A DNA stretch of 26,904 nucleotides from UMGS1649 sp045651205. Lineage in GTDB: Bacteria; Bacillota; Clostridia; TANB77; CAG-465. Location of the stretch: assembly GCA_045651205.1 (NCBI GenBank), contig JAZRSA010000041.1, positions 1 through 26,904 on the forward strand, written 5' to 3'. Position 1 is the first letter of the stretch; each line of letters starts with the position of its first letter. This document shows positions 6,548 through 13,680 of this stretch, piece after piece. Position numbers and translations under genes: made by a program. The notes beneath the pieces were generated by a model. That model ran no database searches and was not told the origin of the DNA. It saw only the letters and a list, made by a program, of their open reading frames with translations.

Positions 6548-9403
6548 TTGGGAAAAATTAAAGTAAGCGAATTAGCTAAAAAAGTTAATATGGCAGAAGA
6601 TGTAGTAATAAAGAAGTTAAAATCATTTGGAGTTAATGTAGAAAATGGAGCAAGTATGGTAGAAGAATCATATGCAAGTAAGTTTGCGTCTACTACACCA
6701 CACATTATTCGTAGACAAGTAAAAGTTGTAACTACTGATGCGTCTGGTAATAAAGTAGAAAGAATAACAACTAATGCAGGTGGAACTATACAACAAAGCG
6801 TTGTTAGAGAAAAGAAACAAGAAAAACCTACATATAGCAAAGAAGGTTTAGGTGTTGTTAGAAGTAATAGAAATAGAAATAACAACAGAATGCAAAATAT
6901 AGTTGTTACTCAAAATGGTAAAAAGGTAGAACCTAAAGTAGAACCAAAAACAGTAGTAGAAGAAACAAAAGCTCCAGTAGTAGAAAAAGTTGAAACTAAA
7001 GTAGTAGAAAAACCTGTGGAAAAACCAGAGGTTAAGTCTCCTGTAACTAAAGCTCCAGAAAACAGAACAGAATCTAAGAGATTCGATAATAACAAAGAGA
7101 ATAAAGGCGGATTTAATAGAGATAATAGAGACGGCAGAGATAACAGAGAAAACAAATTCCAAAACAGAGATAATAACAACAATAGATTTAATAAAGATAG
7201 AAAAGATGGTGTAAATAATAATAGACCATTTAACAAAGGACCAAGAAACCAAGAAGGTAGAAATGGCGAAAGACCAAACAAACCAAATTTCCAAAATAGA
7301 GATAGAGATAATAACAGAACAGGTTCAAATACTGGATATAGAGTAAATAAATTCATCAAAGAAACTATTGATGATACAATCCAAAAAGAAACTAGAGATT
7401 ACTCTACAACATTAATAGACAAGAAAAAATATAATTCAGAAAAAGCGGAAAAACCAGAATCAACAACAAAGAGAGCAGCTAAAAATGCTAATGAAATTAG
7501 AGAAAAGAATACTAGAATGGAATTTAGCAAATTTAGAGGTATGTCAGTTTCTGAAGAAGGCTTAATGGATCTATATGATAGAGGAGAAAATAGAAAAGGT
7601 AAAGCAAAAGCTAAAAAACAAAAAGTAGAAATGAACACTACTAAGATAATACCTTTAACAGAAGTTGAACTTCCAGAAACTATGAGCGTTAAAGACTTCG
7701 CAGAAAAATTAAAGAAACAAGCATCAGAAATAATTAAGAAACTATTCTCAATGGGAATACTAGCAACAGTTAACCAAGAAATAGATTTCGATACAGCGTT
7801 CTTGATTGCATCAGAATTTGGAATTAATGCAACTAAACAAGTTGTAGTAACAGAAGAAGATGTGTTATTCGATGATTCTGAAGACAAAGAAGAAGATCTA
7901 GAAATCAGACCACCAGTTGTAACAATTATGGGACACGTTGACCATGGTAAAACATCACTTCTAGATAAAATACGTTCATCAAACGTAACAGCTGGAGAAT
8001 CTGGTGGTATTACACAACATATTGGTGCATACAAAGTTAAGATTAACGGTCGTGAAATCGCATTCTTAGATACACCAGGACATGAAGCGTTCACAGAAAT
8101 GAGAGCAAGAGGAGCTCAAATAACAGATATAGTTGTAATAGTTGTAGCAGCAGATGATGGTATAAAACCACAAACAGTTGAAGCTATAAACCACGCTAAA
8201 GCGGCTGGAGTTTCAATAATAGTTGCAATAAACAAGATAGATAAAGATACAGCTAATCCAGATAGAGTAAAACAAGAATTACTTGAAGTTGGCCTTGTTC
8301 CAGAAGAATGGGGTGGAGATACAATCTGTGTTCCAGTATCTGCAAGAACAGGTGATGGAATAGAAAATCTTCTTGAAATGATACTTCTAGTAGCAGATGT
8401 AAAAGAACTAAAAGCTAACCCTAACAAACAAGCTAAGGGTACAGTTATAGAAGCTAAGCTGGATAAGACTAAAGGACCTCTAGCAACAGTGCTTGTACAA
8501 AGAGGTACATTAAATGTTGGAGATACAATAGTTCTAGGAGATACAATTGGTAGAGTTCGTGTAATGACAAACGATAGAGGAGAAAAAGTTAAAAAAGCTG
8601 GACCTTCTACACCAGTTGAAATCTTAGGTTTAGGATCAGTTCCTGAAACTGGAGATACATTCTATGAAGTTAAAGATGAAAAGACAGCACATAAATTAAT
8701 AGAAAAGAGAAAAGCACAACATAGATTAGACCTTATTAAGAAAGGTAGCGCAGTTACTCTTGATGATCTATTCAACAAGATTAAAGATGGCGAACTAATT
8801 AATCTAGACGTTGTACTTAGAGCAGACGTTAAGGGTTCTGCAGAAGCAGTAAAAGAATCATTAGAAAAATTATCTAATGAAGAAGTAAGAGTAAGAGTTA
8901 TAGCATCAAATACTGGTGAAATAACAGAATCAGATATCACTCTTGCAAAAGTATCTAATGCAATAGTAATTGGATTTAACGTTAAAGCTAACGGTCAAGT
9001 TCAAGCTATGGCAGATAAAGAAAAAGTAGATTTAAGATTATACAAAGTTATCTACGATGCTATAGAAGATGTTGAACTTGCTATGAAAGGTAAAGTTAAA
9101 CCTAAATACAAACAAGTGGATATTGGTAAAGCAGAAATTAGACATATATTTAAACTTTCTACAGCTGGTATTATTGCAGGAAGCTACATACTAGAAGGTA
9201 AAGTAGTAAGAAATGCAATGGCTAGACTTGTAAGAAAAGGTGAAGTAATCTTAGAAACTAAGATAGAATCGGTAAAACGTGAAAAAGATGATGTTAAAGA
9301 AGTAGCAGAAGGATATGAATGTGGTATTAAAGTATCTGATTCAAATGAAATCAAAGAAGGCGACATTCTAGAATGCTATGAATTAGTTGAGGAGAAAAAA
9401 TAA
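6548..9403 (+). CDS. infB: Translation initiation factor IF-2
   Basis: IF-2 is the GTPase that brings fMet-tRNA to the 30S subunit and drives subunit joining. It starts at TTG (6548), supported by GGGGGA at 6535-6540 and by the IF2-N domain, which begins at residue 2 (GKIKVSELAKKVNM); the first ATG would cut that domain. Residues about 85-290 are a disordered linker rich in Lys, Glu, Val and then Asn, Arg and Asp. A second IF2-N-like domain is at about 375-435. The G domain has GHVDHGKT (462-469), DTPGH (508-512), NKID (562-565) and an SAR near 599. Domains II, III and the fMet-tRNA-binding C-terminal domain follow. The 951 residues are longer than the 716 of B. subtilis, through the linker. 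The stop overlaps the rbfA start by one base. Confidence 0.98.
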   Translation: MGKIKVSELAKKVNMAEDVVIKKLKSFGVNVENGASMVEESYASKFASTTPHIIRRQVKVVTTDASGNKVERITTNAGGTIQQSVVREKKQEKPTYSKEGLGVVRSNRNRNNNRMQNIVVTQNGKKVEPKVEPKTVVEETKAPVVEKVETKVVEKPVEKPEVKSPVTKAPENRTESKRFDNNKENKGGFNRDNRDGRDNRENKFQNRDNNNNRFNKDRKDGVNNNRPFNKGPRNQEGRNGERPNKPNFQNRDRDNNRTGSNTGYRVNKFIKETIDDTIQKETRDYSTTLIDKKKYNSEKAEKPESTTKRAAKNANEIREKNTRMEFSKFRGMSVSEEGLMDLYDRGENRKGKAKAKKQKVEMNTTKIIPLTEVELPETMSVKDFAEKLKKQASEIIKKLFSMGILATVNQEIDFDTAFLIASEFGINATKQVVVTEEDVLFDDSEDKEEDLEIRPPVVTIMGHVDHGKTSLLDKIRSSNVTAGESGGITQHIGAYKVKINGREIAFLDTPGHEAFTEMRARGAQITDIVVIVVAADDGIKPQTVEAINHAKAAGVSIIVAINKIDKDTANPDRVKQELLEVGLVPEEWGGDTICVPVSARTGDGIENLLEMILLVADVKELKANPNKQAKGTVIEAKLDKTKGPLATVLVQRGTLNVGDTIVLGDTIGRVRVMTNDRGEKVKKAGPSTPVEILGLGSVPETGDTFYEVKDEKTAHKLIEKRKAQHRLDLIKKGSAVTLDDLFNKIKDGELINLDVVLRADVKGSAEAVKESLEKLSNEEVRVRVIASNTGEITESDITLAKVSNAIVIGFNVKANGQVQAMADKEKVDLRLYKVIYDAIEDVELAMKGKVKPKYKQVDIGKAEIRHIFKLSTAGIIAGSYILEGKVVRNAMARLVRKGEVILETKIESVKREKDDVKEVAEGYECGIKVSDSNEIKEGDILECYELVEEKK

Positions 9404-9780
9404 TGAGAACAGAAAGAGTAGATGAAGATATTAAGTATTACATAGATAGAATACTTAGAGAAAATATATCTAAATTTACAGATTCAGGCATAATAACTGT
9501 AACTTCAGTAAAGACAACTAAGGACTTAAGATATTCTAAAGTCTATGTGAGTATATTTGGAACAAAATATACTCACCAAGTCTTTGACAGACTAGTTAAA
9601 GGCGCTGGATTTGTAAGAAAGAATTTAGCATCTATGCTTAAAGCAAGAAATATTCCAGACATAGTATTTGAACTAGACGATTCTATGGAATATGGTTCAA
9701 AGATGGAAAGAATAATAAATGAAGTAAGTGCTAAAGATAGAGAAAATAGAGAAGCACATACTGAACAAGTAGAAGAATAA
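9403..9780 (+). CDS. rbfA: Ribosome-binding factor A
   Basis: RbfA is a small KH-fold protein that binds the 30S subunit during late maturation. The 125-residue protein has the expected ITVTSVKTTKDLRYSKVYVS block and the C-terminal PDIVFELDDSMEYGSKMERI block. The start codon shares one base with the infB stop (TAATG), with GAGGAG about 8 nt upstream inside infB, so the two are translationally coupled. The last 15 residues are charged and probably disordered. Confidence 0.96.
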   Translation: MRTERVDEDIKYYIDRILRENISKFTDSGIITVTSVKTTKDLRYSKVYVSIFGTKYTHQVFDRLVKGAGFVRKNLASMLKARNIPDIVFELDDSMEYGSKMERIINEVSAKDRENREAHTEQVEE

Positions 9781-9800
9781 TATAATTTAAGGGGTATAAT

Positions 9801-10754
9801 ATGGATTTTGAAAAAGCTAAATTATTAATAGATAATGCACAAACAATATGTTTAGTTGCGCACAAGAAACCAGATGGAGATGCGGTAGGTTGCGTTGGAG
9901 CAATGTATCATTTCTTAAAAGAACTTGGAAAAGATGTATATATGGTTATGCCAGATGTAACGCCAAGATTTAGTTTCTTGCCAGAAATAGATAAGGTAGT
10001 AAGTAGATTTCCTGAGGATAAAGAATTAGACCTTTTAATATGTCTAGATTGTTCAGAGATAGAAAGAAGATCAAGCATTGCTAAAGAGGACTTAGAAAAA
10101 GCACATAAAATATTAGTAATAGACCACCATATGAATAGTTCAGAAGAAGGTGACTTAAGAATAATAGATAGTGAAGCTCCAGCTAATGCAGAAATTGTGT
10201 ACAAGCTAATAAAATATATTAATCCAACAATTTCTAAAGATGTAGCAACATATCTTTATGTTGGTATCATGACAGATACAGGTAGTTTCAATTATGAAAG
10301 AACTACAGGCGAAACATATAGAGTGGCTGCAGAATTAGTAGATACAGGAGTAGAGTTCTCTAAAATATGCAAGAAATTAAACGATACATATTCTGAAGCT
10401 AAAATGAAAGTAATAGCTAAAGTAATAGCTAATATGGAAACTTATGCAAATGGTAAAATACGTGTAAGCTTATTAGATAAAGATGAGCAAGAAGAAATAG
10501 GTGCGACAGAAGAAGATGTAGACGGTTTAGTTACATATCTAAGATGTATAGAAGGAACAATAGCTGCTGTATATATTAGATGGACTAAAGAGGGAGAATA
10601 CAAATATAGTATAAGAACAGAAGAACCGATAGATGGTTCTGAAGTGGCTAGAGCGTTTAATGGTGGCGGACATAAAAGAGCTGCTGGGTTTGAAACAACA
10701 AATCTTAAAGATACTAAAGAGAAATTAATACAAATGTTGGAAGGGTTGTTGTAA
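9801..10754 (+). CDS. nrnA: DHH-family nanoRNase / pAp phosphatase NrnA
   Basis: This enzyme degrades 2-5-mer RNAs and dephosphorylates 3'-phosphoadenosine 5'-phosphate. Metal-binding motifs of the DHH domain are present: HKKPDGD (His21, Asp25, Asp27), LDCSE near residue 82, DHH at 108-110, and GIMTDTGSFNYE further on. The DHHA1 substrate-binding domain carries GGGHKRAAG (288-296). At 317 residues it has the usual length, and all expected catalytic residues are visible. It follows rbfA by 20 nt with an AAGGGG ribosome binding site, and truB begins 2 nt after its stop, a common gene order in Firmicutes. Confidence 0.95.
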   Translation: MDFEKAKLLIDNAQTICLVAHKKPDGDAVGCVGAMYHFLKELGKDVYMVMPDVTPRFSFLPEIDKVVSRFPEDKELDLLICLDCSEIERRSSIAKEDLEKAHKILVIDHHMNSSEEGDLRIIDSEAPANAEIVYKLIKYINPTISKDVATYLYVGIMTDTGSFNYERTTGETYRVAAELVDTGVEFSKICKKLNDTYSEAKMKVIAKVIANMETYANGKIRVSLLDKDEQEEIGATEEDVDGLVTYLRCIEGTIAAVYIRWTKEGEYKYSIRTEEPIDGSEVARAFNGGGHKRAAGFETTNLKDTKEKLIQMLEGLL

Positions 10755-10756
10755 AG

Positions 10757-11632
10757 GTGAAAATAACAGGAATACTTAATATTAATAAACCTGCAGGTAT
10801 AACATCATATGATGTTGTAGATGTTATTAAAAAGTTATTTATAGGTTCTAAAGTTGGACATACTGGTACATTAGACCCAGTTGCTACAGGCGTATTACCA
10901 ATACTTATTGGAGATGCTACTAAACTTTCAGATAACTTAACTGCAGAGAATAAGGCATACAGAGTAAAAATGTTGCTAGGTGTAGAAACAGATACTTATG
11001 ATATAACAGGTAAAATAGTTTCGGCATCAATAGTAAATAAAGATGAAATATATATTCGTGAAAGAATAAAAAGATTTATAGGAGTTCAGGAACAAGTTCC
11101 GCCTCAATATAGTGCAATAAAAGTATCTGGTAAAAAAGCATACGAATATGCACGTGAAGGAAAAGAAATAGAACTTAAAGCAAGAACTATAGAAATATAT
11201 GATATAAATAACATTGCAGTAGACTTAAAAAAACGTGAAGTAATGTTTGATGTGTATTGCACAAAAGGAACTTATGTAAGAAGTCTTGTAAACGATATAG
11301 GAAGAAAACTTGGTTGTGGCGCAACTATGATAGACCTAATTAGACTTAGAAATGGTAACTTCTTTATAGAAGATAGCATAGCGCTTTATGATTTCTTAAA
11401 ACTAAACTTTGAAGATATGAAAAAACATATAGTGCCAATAGAAGATTACTATGATGACTTAAAGAAAATAAATATGCTAAAAGATGAATATACTAAATTC
11501 TTAAATGGAGTAAAACTTCCGTATGAGGAACAAGATAAACTTGTAAAAGTATATTTCAACAATAAATATAAAGGATTGGGTCAAATAAAAGACGGAATAC
11601 TAAAAAGATATTTAATAGAAAACGAGGATTAA
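10757..11632 (+). CDS. truB: tRNA pseudouridine-55 synthase TruB
   Basis: TruB makes pseudouridine 55 in the T loop of tRNA. The 291-residue protein has GHTGTLDPVATGVLPI with the catalytic Asp40, the KAYRVKMLLGVETDTYD block, PPQYSAIKVSGKKAYEYAREG, and the CTKGTYVRSLVNDIG motif. The C-terminal 70 residues form the usual small extra domain. It starts at GTG (10757), 2 nt after nrnA. It ends the operon: the terminator stem begins inside its last codons. The ribF gene that commonly follows truB is not here. Confidence 0.97.
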   Translation: MKITGILNINKPAGITSYDVVDVIKKLFIGSKVGHTGTLDPVATGVLPILIGDATKLSDNLTAENKAYRVKMLLGVETDTYDITGKIVSASIVNKDEIYIRERIKRFIGVQEQVPPQYSAIKVSGKKAYEYAREGKEIELKARTIEIYDINNIAVDLKKREVMFDVYCTKGTYVRSLVNDIGRKLGCGATMIDLIRLRNGNFFIEDSIALYDFLKLNFEDMKKHIVPIEDYYDDLKKINMLKDEYTKFLNGVKLPYEEQDKLVKVYFNNKYKGLGQIKDGILKRYLIENED

Positions 11633-11645
11633 AACTCGTTTTTTT
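11619..11645 (+). terminator. Operon terminator overlapping the 3' end of truB
   Basis: AAAACGAG (11619-11626) pairs with CTCGTTTT (11635-11642) around an 8-nt loop, followed by more T. The 5' arm lies in coding sequence and the truB stop codon (11630-11632) is in the loop. The AAAACGAG core is the same as in the terminators at 913 and 3639. Confidence 0.8.
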
Positions 11646-11658
11646 ATTGCCAAAAATA

Positions 11659-11685
11659 TGGACAAACTCAAATATATGATATAAT
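11659..11685 (+). promoter_or_regulatory. Promoter of the long pilin-like gene
   Basis: TGGACA (11659-11664), 15 bp, then TGATATAAT with a perfect -10 at 11680-11685 and an extended TG at 11677-11678. The short spacer is compensated by the extended -10. Predicted start is near 11692, followed by a strong AAAGGAGG (11704-11711). Confidence 0.55.
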
Positions 11686-11719
11686 ATATAATCATAGTAA
11701 TACAAAGGAGGAAAATAAA

Positions 11720-12361
11720 ATGCAAAAGAAAAATGGTATATCTTTAATAGTTTTAGTAATAACAATAATAGTAATGATAATACTAGCTGCATCTGTTGTA
11801 ATAGCATTAAACAATACAGGTGTTATAGATAAAGCTAGTCATGCTGTAAAAATAACAGATGAAAAGCAAGTGCAAGATTTAGCTGCATTAGCGTGGGCTG
11901 AAGCATATTTAGATGAGAGTAGAACAGATACTATAGAAAATGTAGTTAAAGAAGAACTTGAAAAACATGGAGTAACTGATGATAATTGGAATATAAATGT
12001 AACAGATACGGGAGTTACTGTTACAAGTAAGAATAATTCTTCTAACACTCAACAACCAACATCACAATATCAAATAAGTGGAATATGGAAATTCAATAAT
12101 ATAATTAATTTTCCTAACGAGTGGGTGGAAAATGTAACATATACTTCAAATAATAAAACATATACAAAAATGGTTTCTATATTCCCAGAATATACTGTGG
12201 CACAAATTTGGTATGATGATGATCCAATAATTGCAGCTCTACCTGAATGGTCGTGGCAAGAAATGGGCGTAGGATATCAAACAATAAATTTTGGCACAAC
12301 ACCACAAACAGTATCGGAAGAATTCTATAATTGGTTTACAGCCAATGCGACAAAACAATAA
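11720..12361 (+). CDS. Pilin-like N-terminus fused to a phage-structural-like C-terminal domain
   Basis: A 213-residue protein in two parts. Residues 1-108 repeat the architecture of the short protein at 3733: charged start MQKKNG, hydrophobic helix ISLIVLVITIIVMIILAAS, the KQVQDLAALAWAEAY helix, and a strand ending GVTVTSK. As there, the pilin Glu5 is replaced by Val. A Ser/Asn/Gln linker (109-117) leads to residues 118-213, rich in Trp, Tyr and Asn: SGIWKFNNIINFP at its start, GYQTINFGTTPQTVSEEFYNW near its end, closing FTANATKQ. Similar pieces occur in clostridial phage tail or structural proteins as I remember them. The product is probably membrane-anchored with the C-terminal domain outside; its function is unknown. 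The gene has its own strong promoter and terminator. Confidence 0.7.
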   Translation: MQKKNGISLIVLVITIIVMIILAASVVIALNNTGVIDKASHAVKITDEKQVQDLAALAWAEAYLDESRTDTIENVVKEELEKHGVTDDNWNINVTDTGVTVTSKNNSSNTQQPTSQYQISGIWKFNNIINFPNEWVENVTYTSNNKTYTKMVSIFPEYTVAQIWYDDDPIIAALPEWSWQEMGVGYQTINFGTTPQTVSEEFYNWFTANATKQ

Positions 12362-12373
12362 TTTAATAAAATT

Positions 12374-12398
12374 AAAAGCACACTTATGTGTGCTTTTT
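12374..12398 (+). terminator. Intrinsic terminator after the long pilin-like gene
   Basis: AAAAGCACAC (12374-12383) pairs perfectly with GTGTGCTTTT (12388-12397) around TTAT, ending in a run of T. Confidence 0.9.
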
Positions 12399-12429
12399 CT
12401 ATTTCATATACTTCGATTAAAAATATAAC

Positions 12430-12458
12430 TTGCAAAATATATTAGGTTATAATATTAT
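12430..12458 (+). promoter_or_regulatory. Promoter of galE
   Basis: TTGCAA (12430-12435), 17 bp, TATTAT (12453-12458). A perfect TATAAT at 12448-12453 is an alternative -10 but has only a 12-bp spacer. The ribosome binding site AGGAGGT (12471-12477) is 7 nt before the ATG. Confidence 0.45.
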
Positions 12459-12484
12459 ATAGTTGTTAATAGGAGGTAGTATAT

Positions 12485-13480
12485 ATGATATTATTAACAG
12501 GAGGTTTAGGTTATATAGGTAGCCATACATGTGTAGAATTACTTAAAAGAGGCGAAAGAATAGTAATAATGGATAATTTGTCTAATAGTAGAGAAGAAGC
12601 AATGGATAACATTAAATCTATATCTAATGCGGGTTTTGTTTTCTATAATGCAGATTTGTTAGATAAAGAATCTATGAGAAAAATATTTAGAGAGAATAAA
12701 ATAGATGCGGTTGTGCACTGCGCAGGATTAAAAGCAGTAGGAGAGTCTATGAAAGATCCTTTGGCATATTATAAAAATAATGTAGAAGGAACAATGCATT
12801 TATTAGAAGTAATGGCTGAATTTGGGTGTAATAAGATAGTATTTAGTTCAACGGCTTTAGTATATGGGTCACAAGAAATTGTTCCAATACCAGAAGAAGC
12901 AGTGTTAGCACCGATAAGTCCATATGCTAAAACCAAAGCAATGGTAGAAGATATGTTAAAAGATGTTTCAAAGGCTAATAAACAATTTAAAGCTGCAATT
13001 CTTAGATATTTTATACCTATAGGTGCGCATGAATCGGGTGCAATAGGTGAAGATCCAAATGGAATTCCAAATAATTTAATGCCATATATTTCAAGAGTTG
13101 CAAGTGGTAAGTTAGAATGTTTAAATGTGTATGGAAATGATTATCCAACACATGATGGTACGGGTATAAGAGATTATATTCATATAGTAGATTTAGCTAA
13201 AGGACATTTAAAGGCTTTAGATAGACTTTCAAAAGATGATACAGGTGTATTTGTATATAATTTAGGTTCAGGAACAGGCTATAGTGTTTTAGATGTGGTA
13301 AAAGCTTTTGAAAAGGTAAATGGTATAAACATTAATTACAAGATAGTTGAAAGAAGAGAAGGCGATGTAGCTAAATGTTATGCAGATACATCTAAAGCTT
13401 GGAGAGAACTAGGATGGAAAGCAGAAAAAAGATTAGAAGATATGGTTAAAGACGCTTGGAATTTTGAACAAAAACATTAA
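12485..13480 (+). CDS. galE: UDP-glucose 4-epimerase
   Basis: GalE interconverts UDP-glucose and UDP-galactose, using bound NAD, and feeds galactose use or surface polysaccharides. The 331-residue protein starts with the Rossmann motif LLTGGLGYIGSHTC. The catalytic pair is Thr123 (in FSSTALVYG, where E. coli has Ser124) and Tyr147 with Lys151 (SPYAKTK). Other family blocks are DLLDKESM, GIRDYIHIVDLAKGHL and NLGSGTGYSVLDV. The normally conserved Asn of RYFNPVGAH, a UDP-sugar contact in E. coli GalE (Asn179), is Ile177 here (RYFIPIGAH). That may weaken or alter substrate binding. Thr for Ser is common in Firmicutes. The gene has its own promoter and terminator, apart from any sugar operon. Confidence 0.93.
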   Translation: MILLTGGLGYIGSHTCVELLKRGERIVIMDNLSNSREEAMDNIKSISNAGFVFYNADLLDKESMRKIFRENKIDAVVHCAGLKAVGESMKDPLAYYKNNVEGTMHLLEVMAEFGCNKIVFSSTALVYGSQEIVPIPEEAVLAPISPYAKTKAMVEDMLKDVSKANKQFKAAILRYFIPIGAHESGAIGEDPNGIPNNLMPYISRVASGKLECLNVYGNDYPTHDGTGIRDYIHIVDLAKGHLKALDRLSKDDTGVFVYNLGSGTGYSVLDVVKAFEKVNGININYKIVERREGDVAKCYADTSKAWRELGWKAEKRLEDMVKDAWNFEQKH

Positions 13481-13487
13481 TAATAAT

Positions 13488-13520
13488 AAAAACGAAGTAG
13501 AAAAAACTACTTCGTTTTTT
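13488..13520 (+). terminator. Intrinsic terminator after galE
   Basis: AAAAACGAAGTAG (13488-13500) pairs perfectly with CTACTTCGTTTTT (13507-13519) around six A, followed by another T. Confidence 0.92.
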
Positions 13521-13534
13521 TCTATTTTATATAT

Positions 13535-13563
13535 TTGACATATACTATATAGTATGATAGAAT
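13535..13563 (+). promoter_or_regulatory. Distal promoter (P1) upstream of the M23 peptidase gene
   Basis: A consensus -35 TTGACA (13535-13540), 17-bp spacer and TAGAAT (13558-13563). The spacer contains a 14-bp perfect palindrome. It would give a leader of about 110 nt before the coding start at 13681. Confidence 0.55.
13542..13555. promoter_or_regulatory. Palindromic operator candidate inside promoter P1
   Basis: ATACTATATAGTAT reads identically on both strands and lies exactly between the -35 and -10 of P1, where a bound repressor would block RNA polymerase. ATAC/GTAT dyads are known for PadR- and GntR-type regulators; which family binds here is unknown. Confidence 0.45.
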
Positions 13564-13617
13564 ACAGTTAAATAAGGGGTAGGTATATAGGGAAAGTATG
13601 CCTGAAATCTGAAAAAG

Positions 13618-13646
13618 TTGCAATTTATATTGAATTGTGGTATAAT
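13618..13646 (+). promoter_or_regulatory. Proximal promoter (P2) of the M23 peptidase gene
   Basis: TTGCAA (13618-13623), 17 bp, TATAAT (13641-13646) with extended TG at 13638-13639. Predicted start is near 13653, so the coding start must be downstream of it, which supports the GTG at 13681. Confidence 0.65.
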
Positions 13647-13680
13647 ATAAATTGTGATTGAAAAGGAAGGTGTAATTATA

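Noticed and set aside
7060..7340. Asn/Arg/Asp-rich repeats in infB as a tandem repeat or foreign insertion
   Set aside because: The IF-2 linker is normally low in complexity and variable in length; reading frame and codon use match the rest of the gene.
7399..8094. Reading frames on the - strand opposite infB
   Set aside because: The + strand encodes the intact IF-2 G domain; the reverse frames are low-complexity Ser/Ile-rich products.
13539..13547. CATATACTA resembling a SigK -10 before the M23 gene
   Set aside because: It lies inside the palindrome of a better sigma-A promoter, and there is no AC at the right distance upstream.
13564..13617. Riboswitch (for example cyclic di-AMP type) in the M23 leader
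   Set aside because: Wall hydrolase genes often have one, but the stretch is too short and lacks the conserved ydaO-type blocks.
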